Position numbers and translations under genes: made by a program | The notes under the pieces: model-generated | Databases searched by the model: none | What the model saw: the letters and a program-made list of their open reading frames with translations, nothing else | What the model was told of the DNA's origin: nothing | Shown here: piece after piece, positions 1 through 8,927 of the stretch | How positions within the stretch are numbered: position 1 is the stretch's first letter | How the letters are laid out: each line of letters opens with the position of its first letter | NCBI GenBank assembly: GCA_900468065.1 | Contig: UBTA01000052.1 | Span: 1-46,290 of the forward strand | Source of the DNA: Hyphomicrobiales bacterium | GTDB lineage: Bacteria; Pseudomonadota; Alphaproteobacteria; Rhizobiales; Rhizobiaceae | Direction of reading: 5' to 3' | Length of the DNA stretch: 46,290 nt

Positions 1-178
1 CCGACCCTCCCCCTCAAGGGGGGGAAGCAGCCCGCGCCGAACAACTCCCTCCCCCTTGTGGGGAGGGTTGGGGAAGGGTAAGGCCACAAGCGCCGAGCAA
101 AAGAACCCCTCCCGGCGCGGAGCCTGCCCTCGGGCTTGCCCACGGCAGGCCCTCTGCGGCCACTCTCCCCACACGAAT
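1..178. repeat. GC-rich palindromic intergenic repeat block at window edge
   Basis: No credible gene is seen here. The stretch is built of short C-run/G-run inverted repeats (CCTCCCCCT followed by G-runs near 6-28, and a second near 48-70), then a hairpin with arms GCCTGCC at 122-128 and GGCAGGC at 144-150 that encloses a smaller GGGC/GCCC stem. It resembles the mosaic palindromic elements of rhizobia, although no terminal repeat can be matched because the left end may lie outside the window. Confidence 0.5.
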
Positions 179-205
179 GGACAGCCCCTAATTTCCCCCC
201 GCCCC

Positions 206-233
206 TTGCTTCCTGCGTGAAAATGCGTATAAG
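206..233 (+). promoter_or_regulatory. Candidate housekeeping promoter of the rpsF operon
   Basis: TTGCTT at 206-211 and TATAAG at 228-233 are separated by 16 bases and lie about 220 bases upstream of rpsF. They fit a sigma-70-type -35/-10 pair. Transcription from here would give a leader of more than 200 nucleotides, long for a plain ribosomal protein operon and consistent with leader regulation. Inferred from sequence only. Confidence 0.45.
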
Positions 234-401
234 CGCGCTGTTCGCAACACCCGGTCTTCTGGCTGGTGGCTGAACGGAGGGCCGGTTTCCCTTAAGAGAC
301 CTGTCAGGACCTATAGGGGTCCAGCCTCCCGTGTCTCCGCTCTCGACCGTCTCGAAACAACACTTTCTTGCCGGCTGCTTGCAGCCACTTGAACAGTCGT
401 T

Positions 402-455
402 GAGGCTTAGCCGCCGATTTCCGGGTGACGATTAACGCAAGAAAGGCAAAGCCTC
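402..455 (+). promoter_or_regulatory. Candidate S6:S18 autoregulatory leader structure
   Basis: GAGGCTT at 402-408 can pair with AAGCCTC at 449-455, which ends exactly at the rpsF start codon. A CCG follows the 5' arm at 411-413. The Shine-Dalgarno-like GAAAGG at 441-446 lies inside the loop, so the fold would affect initiation. In many bacteria the S6:S18 complex represses its own mRNA by binding a leader hairpin carrying an unpaired CCG. The stem and CCG are seen; binding is inferred. A separate hairpin GGCTG/CAGCC at 373-386 lies just upstream. Confidence 0.45.
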
Positions 456-917
456 ATGGCTCTTTATGAACATGTATTCCTTGCCCGGCAGGATATTTCC
501 GCACAGCAGGTCGACGCTCTCGTCGAACAGTACAAGGGTGTACTGGAAGCTAATGGCGGAAAAGTCGGGCGCGTCGAAAACTGGGGCCTCAAGTCCCTGA
601 CCTACCGCATCAACAAGAACCGCAAGGCTCACTACGTTCTGATGGACATCGATGCTCCGGCACCGGCCGTTCACGAGATCGAGCGCCAGATGCGCATCAA
701 CGAAGACATTCTTCGCTACATGACCATCGCTGTTGAAAAGCACGAAGACGGCCCGTCCGCCATGACGCAGAAGCGTGATCGCGACGACCGTCCGCGCCGC
801 GATGGCGACCGTCCTGACCGTGGTGGCTTCGGCGACCGTGGCCCGCGTCCGCCGCGCGAAGGTGGCTTTGGCGACCGTGAAGACCGTCCGCGCCGTCCGC
901 GCGAAGACCGGGCATAA
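456..917 (+). CDS. rpsF: 30S ribosomal protein S6
   Basis: S6 is a small-subunit protein that binds the 16S rRNA platform together with S18. The N-terminal hundred residues carry the family pattern: [15 protein letters not shown] start, the [19 protein letters not shown] core and the DEDILRYM-like segment. The protein is 153 residues, longer than the enterobacterial form because of a charged C-terminal tail rich in Arg, Asp and Gly (about residues 105-153), as is common in rhizobia. The start has an AAAGG ribosome binding site and conserved N-terminus. It heads the operon with rpsR 11 bases downstream. Confidence 0.98.
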   Translation: MALYEHVFLARQDISAQQVDALVEQYKGVLEANGGKVGRVENWGLKSLTYRINKNRKAHYVLMDIDAPAPAVHEIERQMRINEDILRYMTIAVEKHEDGPSAMTQKRDRDDRPRRDGDRPDRGGFGDRGPRPPREGGFGDREDRPRRPREDRA

Positions 918-928
918 GGAGAGACATT

Positions 929-1177
929 ATGGCTGATACATTATCCGCTCCGGCACGCCGCCCGTTCCATCGCCGTCGCAAGACCTGCCCTTTCTCCGGC
1001 GCCAACGCCCCGAAGATCGACTACAAGGACATCCGTCTGCTGCAGCGCTACATTTCCGAGCGCGGCAAGATCGTTCCTTCGCGCATCACGGCAGTGTCCC
1101 AGAAGAAGCAGCGCGAACTGGCCCAGGCCATCAAGCGCGCCCGCTTCCTCGGCCTCCTGCCTTACGTCATGTCCTAA
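929..1177 (+). CDS. rpsR: 30S ribosomal protein S18
   Basis: S18 pairs with S6 on the platform of the 30S subunit. The 82-residue length, the CPFSG segment and the core [22 protein letters not shown] with the following [23 protein letters not shown] are diagnostic. An AAGGAGAG ribosome binding site lies just upstream of the ATG, and the spacing to rpsF is 11 bases, so the two are cotranscribed. Two hairpins follow the gene before the next reading frame. Confidence 0.98.
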   Translation: MADTLSAPARRPFHRRRKTCPFSGANAPKIDYKDIRLLQRYISERGKIVPSRITAVSQKKQRELAQAIKRARFLGLLPYVMS

Positions 1178-1187
1178 GACTTGACTC

Positions 1188-1258
1188 TCCGCTAGTCAGC
1201 TGACTCAGCGGAAACTGACTCAAGGTGAGGCGAACAGCCGATGGCATCGCCTCACCTT
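1188..1258 (+). terminator. Tandem hairpins after rpsR (possible attenuator)
   Basis: Two hairpins lie in the 180-base gap after rpsR. The first (1188-1212) is a near-perfect palindrome around CAGCTG, with arms TCCGCTAGTCAG and CTGACT(C)AGCGGA. The second has a perfect 12-base stem, 1222-1233 with 1247-1258, around a 13-base loop. No long T-run follows, so partial termination or RNA processing between the ribosomal genes and the membrane protein gene is more likely than a full stop. Confidence 0.5.
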
Positions 1259-1378
1259 CTCCCTTCCGCGTTGGGCGTGGATCGGAAACACCGGCGCATT
1301 CCGCGCTAAAACCCATGTTGGGGCTTCGTTCCTGCGTAAGGAAACGCCTCTAACTGCTTGATAGCAGGACAGCGACCC

Positions 1379-2356
1379 GTGAAGACATTGAACCAGACAT
1401 CGCTGTTAACAGGCGCATTTGCCGGCGTGACCGCCGCCTTGCTTTCGCTTGGCGCGAACACGCAGTCGTCGTTTGCGATCGTGCTCTACGCCGCCTCCGC
1501 CCTGCCGATCCTGATTGCCGGCCTTGGCTGGGGCAATACCGCGGCGATCACCGCCGTCGTCGTTGCCGGCCTGACGGGCACCGTGCTTGTCTCCCCCTAT
1601 TTTGCCCTGTTGATCGCCGTCATCACGCTGATCCCGGCCGCATGGCTCAGCCACCTTGCCAATCTGGCGCGGCCGGCTTCCGAGCTCGGCGGACCCGATG
1701 GGGCAATGGCCTGGTATCCCCTCTCGGATATCCTCACCAATCTCGCCGTGCTGGTGACCATCGGCATGCTGATCGTCGGCGTCATCATCGGTTATGACGG
1801 CACCATGTCCGACCGGATGATCGATATCGTCATGGAAGCGCTGAAGGCGCAGGAACCCGGCTACAATCCGGATGCCGCCTCGATCGCCCAGATCAAGTCG
1901 ATCTTTTCCGTCGCTCTGCCGATGGTTCAGGGCGCGATCTGGGTGCTGATGCTATTTGCCGCCTATTATATCGCCACCCGCATCGTCCAGACCTCCGGCA
2001 AGAGCCTGCGTCCCCGCGAGGACATGCCCTCGACGCTACGCATGCACCGCTTCTCGATCTTCGCGTTCCTTGCCGGCCTGCTGCTCGCCTTCATGGGCGG
2101 CGTTCCGGCGATCGTCGGTGCTCTCGTCTGTGGCACGTTCGGCGCGGGTTTCCTGCTTGCCGGCTTCGCCGTCTTCCATTTCCGCACACGCGACAAGTCC
2201 TGGCGGCTTCCGGTGTTGTGGCTTGGCTATCTGTCGGTCGTGCTCTTCACGATCCCGGCATTCTTCTTTCTCCTGTCGGGTCTGATGGACACGCGGCGCG
2301 CCATCGCGCTGTCACCGGCGGGGAAAACCACTGAGACTGAAACAAAAGAACTCTAA
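1379..2356 (+). CDS. DUF2232 family membrane protein
   Basis: This is a polytopic membrane protein of about 325 residues with roughly eight hydrophobic segments (for example the stretches beginning [31 protein letters not shown] and [18 protein letters not shown]). It matches the DUF2232 family, which in alphaproteobacteria sits between rpsR and rplI; its function is not known. I chose the GTG at 1379 ([12 protein letters not shown]) because AGGA lies ten bases upstream; a TTG at 1358 would add seven residues. Location in the ribosomal operon suggests coupling to growth rate. Confidence 0.85.
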   Translation: MKTLNQTSLLTGAFAGVTAALLSLGANTQSSFAIVLYAASALPILIAGLGWGNTAAITAVVVAGLTGTVLVSPYFALLIAVITLIPAAWLSHLANLARPASELGGPDGAMAWYPLSDILTNLAVLVTIGMLIVGVIIGYDGTMSDRMIDIVMEALKAQEPGYNPDAASIAQIKSIFSVALPMVQGAIWVLMLFAAYYIATRIVQTSGKSLRPREDMPSTLRMHRFSIFAFLAGLLLAFMGGVPAIVGALVCGTFGAGFLLAGFAVFHFRTRDKSWRLPVLWLGYLSVVLFTIPAFFFLLSGLMDTRRAIALSPAGKTTETETKEL

Positions 2357-2381
2357 AACAGACAAACGAAAGGACACTATC

Positions 2382-2957
2382 ATGCAAGTCATTCTTCTCG
2401 AACGCGTTGCCAAGCTCGGCCAGATGGGCGAGACCGTCAAGGTTCGCGACGGCTTTGCCCGTAACTACCTGCTGCCGCTCGGCAAGGCGCTGCGCGCCAA
2501 CGAAGCCAACAAGAAGCGTTTCGAAGCCGAGCGTTCGACGCTTGAAGCCCGTAACCTCGAGCGCAAGTCCGAAGCCCAGACCGTTGCCGAAACGCTTGGC
2601 GGCAAGTCCTTCATCGTCGTCCGTTCGGCCGGCGAAACCGGTCAGCTCTACGGTTCGGTTGCTGCCCGCGACATCGTTGACGTTCTGGCTGCCGAAGGCT
2701 TCAACATCGGCCGCAACCAGGTCGACCTCAACAACCCGATCAAGACCATCGGCCTGCACGAAGTTGTCCTGCACCTCCATGCCGAAGTCGAAATCAAGGT
2801 TCATATCAACGTTGCCCGTTCGGCCGAAGAAGCAGAACGCCAGCAGAAGGGCGAAAGCCTGACATCGGCCGACGCCATCTACGGCGTTGACGAAGACGCC
2901 CTGAAGCCGGAAGACTTCTTCAACCCGGAAGCCGAATTCGACGGCGACGACGAGTAA
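2382..2957 (+). CDS. rplI: 50S ribosomal protein L9
   Basis: L9 is the elongated two-domain large-subunit protein that binds 23S rRNA at the base of the L1 stalk. The N-domain signature [32 protein letters not shown] is complete (residues 1-31), followed by the long connecting helix rich in Glu, Lys and Ala and a C-domain. At 191 residues it is longer than the roughly 150-residue E. coli form because of an acidic tail ending EFDGDDE, usual in rhizobia. A GAAAGGA ribosome binding site precedes the ATG. It is the last gene of the rpsF operon. Confidence 0.98.
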   Translation: MQVILLERVAKLGQMGETVKVRDGFARNYLLPLGKALRANEANKKRFEAERSTLEARNLERKSEAQTVAETLGGKSFIVVRSAGETGQLYGSVAARDIVDVLAAEGFNIGRNQVDLNNPIKTIGLHEVVLHLHAEVEIKVHINVARSAEEAERQQKGESLTSADAIYGVDEDALKPEDFFNPEAEFDGDDE

Positions 2958-2970
2958 TCGTCACAGCGAC

Positions 2971-3042
2971 GGGCACCCTGCGGTGCCCCGCTTGCGCTAC
3001 CGGCAAAACGAAAGGCCCGCGATTGATATCGCGGGCCTTTCG
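2971..3042. terminator. Bidirectional terminator between rplI and emrA
   Basis: The main hairpin has a perfect 15-base stem (3009-3023 with 3028-3042) and the tetraloop TGAT; its arms begin CGAAAGG and end CCTTTCG, which gives A/T-rich edges for both strands. A smaller hairpin GGGCACC/GGTGCCC lies upstream at 2971-2988. The position between two convergent genes supports termination in both directions. Confidence 0.85.
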
Positions 3043-3064
3043 CATTTCAGGGTATGACTGGCTG

Positions 3065-4120
3065 TTACTTGGCGGCCTGCGGCTCTGCCGCCTTGTCGAT
3101 ATGAACTTCCACCGACATGCCGGGTGCCAAAGCGTCTGCCAGCGGCTGGCCGGGATCGATCGAGACGCGGACACCGACCCGCTGGGCGACCTTGGTGAAA
3201 TTGCCGGTGGCATTGTCGGCCCGGATGACGCTGAACTCGGAGCCGGCGGCCGGCGAAAAACGCTCGACATGGCCGTTCAGCTGCGCCTTGCTGAGCGCAT
3301 CGACGGTAAACACCACCGGCTGGCCGATCTTCATGCCATCGAGCTGGGTTTCCTTGAAATTGGCGATGATCCAGACATCCTTGGGCACAATAGCCATCAG
3401 CTGCGTGCCAGCCGTCACATATTGGCCGATCCGCGCACCAACTTCGCCGAGCCTGCCGTCCTGCGGCGCGGTAATGGTAGTATTGTCGAGATCGATCTGC
3501 GCCAACTGCACAGCGGCTTCCGCGCTGCGTACACCGGCTTCGAGCCCCGCCCGTGAGCCGATCGTAGTGGCAAGATTTTGGCGTGAGACTTCGATCGCCG
3601 CCATCGCCTGATCGACACCGGCCTTTGCCTGATTGAGCGTTGCCTGGGCGGTATCGACATCGACCGATGTCGCGATTCCCTTTTCAGCCAGCGGCTGGAT
3701 CCGCACCCAGGCCTGATTGGCCCGGGTCAAAGCGGCAGCGGCGCTGTCGCGCTGGGCTTCGCTGGCGACGATGCTTGCCTTGGCGGACAGCTCCTGCTGG
3801 TAGGAGTTGGCAAGCAACGCCTTCTGCGCATCCAGCGTGCCCTTGGCCTGCGCCAGCTTCTGGGCAAAAATCCGGTCGTCGATCTTGACGAGAACCTGCC
3901 CTGCCCTCACCGCTTCATAATCCTTGACCGGAACCGCCGCGACATAGCCGGACAGCTGCGGACTGACAACCGTCACATAACCGCGGACATAGGCATTGTC
4001 GGTCATCTCCACGGTGGTCGCGAACGGTGGCAGCCGCCACGCATAGAGAACCAGGAGCACACCGGTAAAACCGGCCAGTAGCGTCAGGATAGTCGCGGGG
4101 GAACGCAGTGTTTTCAGCAT
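3065..4120 (-). CDS. emrA: HlyD/EmrA-type membrane fusion protein
   Basis: This is the periplasmic adaptor of a tripartite drug exporter. One N-terminal membrane anchor (about residues 8-27) is followed by the first lipoyl/barrel segment (TDNAYVRGYVTVVSPQLSGYV and GQVLVKIDD), a long alpha-helical hairpin rich in Ala and Gln, the second lipoyl half with ITAPQDGRLGEVGARIGQYV, and a C-terminal barrel. At 351 residues it has usual length. I placed the start at MLKTLRSP because the longer frame would run into the upstream transporter gene; the gap to that gene is then 19 bases. It is cotranscribed after marR and emrB. The emr symbol is by similarity; the substrate is unknown. Confidence 0.88.
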   Translation of the reverse strand: MLKTLRSPATILTLLAGFTGVLLVLYAWRLPPFATTVEMTDNAYVRGYVTVVSPQLSGYVAAVPVKDYEAVRAGQVLVKIDDRIFAQKLAQAKGTLDAQKALLANSYQQELSAKASIVASEAQRDSAAAALTRANQAWVRIQPLAEKGIATSVDVDTAQATLNQAKAGVDQAMAAIEVSRQNLATTIGSRAGLEAGVRSAEAAVQLAQIDLDNTTITAPQDGRLGEVGARIGQYVTAGTQLMAIVPKDVWIIANFKETQLDGMKIGQPVVFTVDALSKAQLNGHVERFSPAAGSEFSVIRADNATGNFTKVAQRVGVRVSIDPGQPLADALAPGMSVEVHIDKAAEPQAAK

Positions 4121-4139
4121 GGAATGTACTCTGGGCGGA

Positions 4140-5813
4140 TCAGGACTGGGCGGCAACCACAGGTGCGGCTGACGTGTGCGGAATAAGACGCTGCCAGGCC
4201 AGATGCCCAAGCAGAAGGACAAGACCGATGGCGGAGGCAACGGCAATGACGAGGAAGGCGTCATTATAGGCAAGGACATTGGCTTCGCGCGTCACCTGCT
4301 GGCCAAGCAATTGCAGGCCTTCGGCACTCAGAAGCGACTTGTCGGTAATTACTTTGCCATAAGACCCCGAGAGTTGCGACACGCGCTGGGCAACGAAGGG
4401 ATTGGTGAGCAAGATGTGCTCGACCAGGATATTGGAGTGGAATTTCTCCCGCAGGGTGACGAACGTACCGAGCGCGGCCTGCGCAACGAGTGCGCCAATG
4501 CTTTGGGTGAATAGGAAGATCAACAGAAAATTGACGATGAAGGGGGCGCCCTTGGCCATGGCAGTGGCAAATCCCTTGGACATGACCGGCGGCAGGAACA
4601 TTGCGGCCCCCGCCGCCACCATCGCCTGGCTCAGATACATCTGCTCCGGCCGGGTCAGGCTGGTCGATTGGCTATCGAGAAAAGCACCGGTGGCGATCAA
4701 TACCAGCGCCAGCACATGCGCGGTTTCGACATAACGCGTCAGCATCAGAACCGTGCAGACAAGCCCACCGGCGATCGAGGCCAGCAGGATGATCGCATAC
4801 ATGGTCTGCGTCTGGTCGTTGAGCAAGCCAAGCTGCATGTAGAAATTTGCCGCCGTCGTCGTCTGCTCGGAGCTGACGACGCGAAACAACAGGAGGATTC
4901 CGGCCATGTGCATGTTCTCTTTCGAGAAGACCCAGCGCAGATCGATCAGCGGCATTTTACGGGGCAGCTCAAGAGCGACCATCAGGGTCAACGCTGCAAT
5001 CGATCCGGCCAACAGCATCCCGAGCCACGGCACCTCGAACCACCAGTAGAGCCGCCCGAGCGTCAGGAAGACGGCCAGGCAACCAAAACCGGTGGCAAGC
5101 AGCAGATAGCTGAGGATATCCATCTTCTGGATGACGTTTGCGCGGGGCGGCGGGGTCAATGGCAGAAGATAGACAACCGGCAGCGCCATCAGCGCAAGCC
5201 CCATTTCAAACGTATAGAGCGCATGCCAGCCGCCGAGATCCATCAGCGGCGGCGAGATGATGCGGGCGATGGGCGCTGACAGCGTCGTATTCATCAGGGC
5301 AAGACTGAGGCCCACCGACAGCTTGCGGGCCGCCGGGAAGGCTTCGAGCATATAGAGGAAGCCGAGTGTCGACAGAGGTGCGGCGGCCATGCCGCTCAGA
5401 AACCGGACGACGGTTGCCGAATGCAGATCGGAGACGAAGAGATTGAGAACGGAGGCAAGCACGAAGCAGACGATGCTGAGTTCGGCAAACCGGCGAAGAC
5501 CGTATTGCATGCGGATCTTGAACAGGGCAATCGACATCGACGCATAGGGCGCGATGTAGGCGGCCGAGAGCCAGGCAACCTCCGATGTCGTTGCCGAGAG
5601 TGAACCCTGAAGCTGGTAGATATTGGCGTTGAGCAGGTTCATGCCCAACCCTTGCGTCAGGAACAGCAGCAGCGAGGACGCCATGTAGATGACCGCCCTT
5701 GCCGGGTTCATCGGCTCTGGCGGTGGCTGGATGAGTTGCGGAGGGGGAACGGCGACCGGGTTTTCGGGCGCGATGCGGTTGTCGTTCGCGCTGTTTTGGG
5801 TCACCGCACTCAT
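4140..5813 (-). CDS. emrB: DHA2-family MFS drug transporter (EmrB/QacA type)
   Basis: This inner-membrane proton-coupled exporter has 557 residues, with about 14 hydrophobic segments expected for the DHA2 group. Recognisable parts are the first membrane segment with GLGMNLLNANIYQLQGSLSA, the SEVAWLSAAYIAPYASMSIALF helix, and the long central loop followed by further helices. A proline-rich cytoplasmic N-terminus (about residues 17-36) precedes the first helix. It lies 7 bases after marR and 19 before emrA, so the three form one operon and the adaptor and pump probably act together. Substrate unknown. Confidence 0.88.
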   Translation of the reverse strand: MSAVTQNSANDNRIAPENPVAVPPPQLIQPPPEPMNPARAVIYMASSLLLFLTQGLGMNLLNANIYQLQGSLSATTSEVAWLSAAYIAPYASMSIALFKIRMQYGLRRFAELSIVCFVLASVLNLFVSDLHSATVVRFLSGMAAAPLSTLGFLYMLEAFPAARKLSVGLSLALMNTTLSAPIARIISPPLMDLGGWHALYTFEMGLALMALPVVYLLPLTPPPRANVIQKMDILSYLLLATGFGCLAVFLTLGRLYWWFEVPWLGMLLAGSIAALTLMVALELPRKMPLIDLRWVFSKENMHMAGILLLFRVVSSEQTTTAANFYMQLGLLNDQTQTMYAIILLASIAGGLVCTVLMLTRYVETAHVLALVLIATGAFLDSQSTSLTRPEQMYLSQAMVAAGAAMFLPPVMSKGFATAMAKGAPFIVNFLLIFLFTQSIGALVAQAALGTFVTLREKFHSNILVEHILLTNPFVAQRVSQLSGSYGKVITDKSLLSAEGLQLLGQQVTREANVLAYNDAFLVIAVASAIGLVLLLGHLAWQRLIPHTSAAPVVAAQS

Positions 5814-5820
5814 CTGCCGC

Positions 5821-6264
5821 TCAATCCCTGCCGATGGACACGAGATTGCCGGCCATCAGGCTGACGACCTGCAGGGCGATGGCCTTGTCCTTGTTATCGA
5901 CGCCACCCAGAACCTGTTCGCGGATCTCGCAGGCCAGCTTGTCGATTTCGCCGGCGATGTCACGGCCACGGTCGGTCATGTGGATCTGCTTCGCACGCCG
6001 GTCCGTTGCCTCCACCCGCCGCTCAATGAACCCCTGCTTCTCCATGCCGTCAAGCAGACGCACGATCGTCGGCGTCTCGATGCCGAGTTCGTCGGCCAGT
6101 TCGCGCTGGTTGAGGCCGTCACGCTTCGACAGGGCAAACAGGGCTCTGGCACGCGACAGCGTCAGCCCCCGCTCCTTCACCCGCGCATCAAACAGCGCCC
6201 GCAGCTTGCGGTTCACCGAAGCCAGGGCATCGAAGAGTTCGCGATTAACGGCAGAGTTGAGCAT
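5821..6264 (-). CDS. MarR-family transcriptional regulator
   Basis: This 147-residue winged-helix regulator has the MarR arrangement: N-terminal dimer helix, then RARALFALSKRDGLNQRELADELGIETPTIVRLLDGMEKQGFIERR (helix-turn-helix about residues 40-85) and the wing with RRVEATDRRAKQIHMTDRGRDI. It is the first gene of an operon with an EmrB/EmrA pair, so it most likely represses its own efflux operon and is released by a toxic ligand. A perfect palindrome lies just upstream of its start codon, as expected of autoregulation. Confidence 0.92.
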   Translation of the reverse strand: MLNSAVNRELFDALASVNRKLRALFDARVKERGLTLSRARALFALSKRDGLNQRELADELGIETPTIVRLLDGMEKQGFIERRVEATDRRAKQIHMTDRGRDIAGEIDKLACEIREQVLGGVDNKDKAIALQVVSLMAGNLVSIGRD

Positions 6265-6280
6265 TTCGTACCTTTTTCAT

Positions 6281-6300
6281 ATTAGTAGTATACTACTTAT
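6281..6300 (-). promoter_or_regulatory. Candidate MarR operator upstream of the efflux operon
   Basis: AGTAGTATACTACT at 6284-6297 is a perfect 14-base palindrome; extended to 6281-6300 it keeps 18 of 20 symmetric positions. It begins 20 bases before the marR start codon on the minus strand, next to an AT-rich TAATAT that could serve as a -10 element. MarR dimers bind such short AT-rich dyads. Binding by the adjacent regulator is inferred from position and symmetry. Confidence 0.75.
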
Positions 6301-6621
6301 TTTAGTCCTATTTAGTTGAACGACGCCCGTGTTTCAAGCTGTTGATCCTGGCCGGGCTAAAAACCGTGTGAACCGCGGCCAACCGGGCTAGAATGCGGAA
6401 ATCCATTGGCGGACACCGATTCGGATGAAATCCGGTCAATAGGAAATAGCGCCATCGACAGATTTTTCGAGTTCGACCATAAGGCCCTGTGAACAACGGT
6501 GACGGCCTGCCGCTGCTGCCAATGCGGCGGCCACTGTTGCAGCCAGGTCATTGACGCTTGGCGCCAACACCCGCACACCGGTAGCACACCAAAGAATGAC
6601 GACAGACAGAGACGGGACGCC
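6301..6621. other. Intergenic region between marR and dnaB, no gene seen
   Basis: This stretch separates the divergent marR and dnaB genes. I see no convincing small gene, although an open frame runs upstream from dnaB. A TTGACG at about 6551 could be part of a dnaB promoter, but no good -10 partner is visible at the right distance. The first twenty bases adjoin the marR operator and probably hold its promoter. Confidence 0.4.
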
Positions 6622-8124
6622 ATGAACGAGATCGCGCGCAAACTTGCACCCATCGCCAAGGATCAGGCCGAAGCACAGTATCGCGAAGCGCCGAACAACG
6701 TTGAGGCGGAACAGGCGCTGCTGGGCGCCATCCTCGTCAACAACGACGCGTTCTACCGAGTCTCAGACTTTTTGAAGCCCGTGCATCTCAACGAACCCTT
6801 GCACCGCAAGATCTTCGAGGTTGCCGGCGACATCATCCGCATGGGCAAGACTGCCAATCCGGTGACGATCAAGACCTTCCTGAAGGCCGACGACAAAGTC
6901 GGCGACATGACGGTGGCGCAGTATCTCGCCCGCCTTGCCTCGGAAGCCGTCTCCATCATCAACGCGGAAGACTATGGCCGGGCGATCTACGATCTGGCGC
7001 TGCGCCGCTCGCTGATCACCATCGGCGAGGACATGGTCAACATCGCCTATGACGCACCGCTCGACATGCCGCCGCAGAGCCAGATCGAAGACGCCGAACG
7101 CCGCCTGTTCGAACTGGCCGAAACCGGTCGCTATGACGGCGGCTTCCAGGCCTTCAACGATGCCGTGGCACTGGCGATCGATATGGCCGGGCAGGCCTTC
7201 GAGCGCGATGGCCATCTTTCCGGCATTTCCAGCGGTATCCAGTCGCTCGATGCCCGCATGGGCGGCCTGCAGCGCTCCGACTTGATCGTGCTGGCCGGAC
7301 GCCCGGGCATGGGTAAAACCTCACTTGCCACCAACATCGCCTGGAACGTCGCGCATGCCTATGAACCGGAGGTTCAGGCCGACGGTTCGTTCAAGGCGCG
7401 CAACGGCGGTGTCGTCGGTTTCTATTCGCTCGAAATGTCCTCCGAACAGCTGGCCACGCGTATCATCTCCGAGCAGACCGACGTGTCGTCGTCCAAGATC
7501 CGTCGTGGTGATATCTCCGAAGCGGAATTTGAGAAGCTGGTCGGCTTTTCCCAGACGATGCAGAAGACGCCGCTCTATATCGACCAGACCGGTGGCATCT
7601 CGATCGCCCAGCTGTCGGCCCGTGCCCGCCGCCTGAAGCGCCAGCGCGGCCTCGATTGCCTCGTTGTGGACTATATCCAGCTGATGACCGGCTCGGGAAA
7701 ATCCAGCGACAACCGCGTGCAGGAAATCACCCAGATCACCACGGGCCTGAAGGCGCTCGGCAAGGAACTGAACGTGCCGATCATCGCACTGTCGCAGCTC
7801 TCCCGTCAGGTGGAAAGCCGTGAGGACAAGCGCCCGCAGCTCTCCGACCTTCGTGAATCCGGCTCGATCGAGCAGGACGCCGACGTCGTTCTGTTCGTGT
7901 TCCGCGAAGAATATTACGTGAAGAACATGGAACCGCGCGACGAATTCGACCCGAAATACGAGGAGTGGAAGCAGAAGTTCGAAGCGGTCAAGGGCACCGC
8001 AGACGTGATCATCGCCAAGCAGCGCCACGGGCCGACCGGCACGGTCAAACTGGCCTTCCAGGCAGAATTTACCCGCTTCACCGATCTCGCCGATCCGTCG
8101 TTCACGCAATACGAGGAACACTGA
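6622..8124 (+). CDS. dnaB: Replicative DNA helicase DnaB
   Basis: DnaB is the hexameric 5'-3' helicase of the replication fork. The N-terminal domain starts at about residue 24 (PNNVEAEQALLGAIL), and the RecA-like C-terminal domain has Walker A AGRPGMGKTS (about 225-234), the Walker B region LDCLVVDYIQLM and the LSQLSRQVESR and DLRESGSIEQDADVV motifs. At 500 residues it is of usual length and has no intein. The start ATG at 6622 gives the family N-terminus (MNEIARKL); upstream codons in the same frame are Cys-rich and look non-coding. Confidence 0.97.
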   Translation: MNEIARKLAPIAKDQAEAQYREAPNNVEAEQALLGAILVNNDAFYRVSDFLKPVHLNEPLHRKIFEVAGDIIRMGKTANPVTIKTFLKADDKVGDMTVAQYLARLASEAVSIINAEDYGRAIYDLALRRSLITIGEDMVNIAYDAPLDMPPQSQIEDAERRLFELAETGRYDGGFQAFNDAVALAIDMAGQAFERDGHLSGISSGIQSLDARMGGLQRSDLIVLAGRPGMGKTSLATNIAWNVAHAYEPEVQADGSFKARNGGVVGFYSLEMSSEQLATRIISEQTDVSSSKIRRGDISEAEFEKLVGFSQTMQKTPLYIDQTGGISIAQLSARARRLKRQRGLDCLVVDYIQLMTGSGKSSDNRVQEITQITTGLKALGKELNVPIIALSQLSRQVESREDKRPQLSDLRESGSIEQDADVVLFVFREEYYVKNMEPRDEFDPKYEEWKQKFEAVKGTADVIIAKQRHGPTGTVKLAFQAEFTRFTDLADPSFTQYEEH

Positions 8125-8216
8125 CCGGCGAAAAATACCGCTGAACCACACAACGGTCACCGGCCGTGTTGCAAATCTCCAGGCTTGCGGATAAGCGGAA
8201 AGAAAATTAGCAAATC

Positions 8217-8239
8217 AATCGCGGCATTTTGCCGCGATT
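8217..8239 (+). terminator. Perfect hairpin between dnaB and the TerC-family gene
   Basis: AATCGCGGCA at 8217-8226 pairs perfectly with TGCCGCGATT at 8230-8239 around a three-base loop. It lacks a following T-run on the plus strand. It lies 28 bases before the next start codon, so it may be a weak terminator for dnaB or a structure in the leader of the next mRNA. Confidence 0.5.
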
Positions 8240-8267
8240 GCCGTCATCAGCTTGGGGAAATCTGTTC

Positions 8268-8912
8268 ATGGAAGCTTTTATCGCGCTGCTGCAGGTGCTT
8301 GCGATCGATCTCGTTCTCGCAGGCGACAACGCCATTGTCATCGGTCTTGCGGCAGCCGGTCTTCCCAAGGAACAGCGCGGCAAGGCGATCCTGATCGGCA
8401 TCGCCGCCGCCACCGTCCTGCGTATCATCTTCGCCCTTCTCGCCACCCAGCTTTTACAGATCCTCGGCCTTCTGCTGGTCGGCGGCATCCTGCTCCTGTG
8501 GGTCTGCTGGAAGATGTGGCGCGAGCTGCGGACGTCTGCGAAGGAAGAAAACGAAGGCCTGGAAACGCTGACGGGCGAAGATATGGACAAGAGCGGTGCT
8601 GTCGGCAACGGCGCAGCCCGCAAGACGCTGAAGCAGGCTGCCCTGCAGATCGTCATCGCCGACGTCTCCATGTCGCTTGATAACGTTCTGGCGGTTGCCG
8701 GTGCGGCGCGCGAGCATCCGAACATCCTCATCCTCGGCCTCGCCGTATCGGTGGCGCTGATGGGCATCGCCGCATCGTTCATCGCCAAGCTGCTGCACAG
8801 GTTCCCCTGGGTCTCCTATGTCGGCCTTGCCATCATCCTCTTCGTTGCGCTGAAGATGATCTACGAAGGCTTTATGGAAGTCGAACCGCTGATCACGTCG
8901 TCGCTGATGTAA
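8268..8912 (+). CDS. TerC family integral membrane protein
   Basis: This 214-residue membrane protein has about seven hydrophobic segments and the paired TerC signatures: DLVLAGDNAIVIGLA near the N-terminus (about residues 12-26) and DVSMSLDNVLAVAGAA in the second half. These acidic intramembrane residues are typical of TerC/YjbE-like proteins, several of which export metal ions such as manganese. The start at 8268 is chosen because GGGGAAA lies upstream and the family begins at the first helix. It is not part of a tellurite-resistance cluster here, so a metal export role is only an inference. Confidence 0.88.
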   Translation: MEAFIALLQVLAIDLVLAGDNAIVIGLAAAGLPKEQRGKAILIGIAAATVLRIIFALLATQLLQILGLLLVGGILLLWVCWKMWRELRTSAKEENEGLETLTGEDMDKSGAVGNGAARKTLKQAALQIVIADVSMSLDNVLAVAGAAREHPNILILGLAVSVALMGIAASFIAKLLHRFPWVSYVGLAIILFVALKMIYEGFMEVEPLITSSLM

Positions 8913-8927
8913 TCCCGGAAAACGGTG

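Noticed and set aside
3009-3042. Regulatory site between rplI and emrA
   Set aside because: The perfect stem lies between two convergent genes and has the layout of a bidirectional terminator, so an operator reading is not needed.
8268-8912. Tellurite resistance system
   Set aside because: The TerC-family protein stands alone with no terABDE genes nearby, so a tellurite role cannot be supported.
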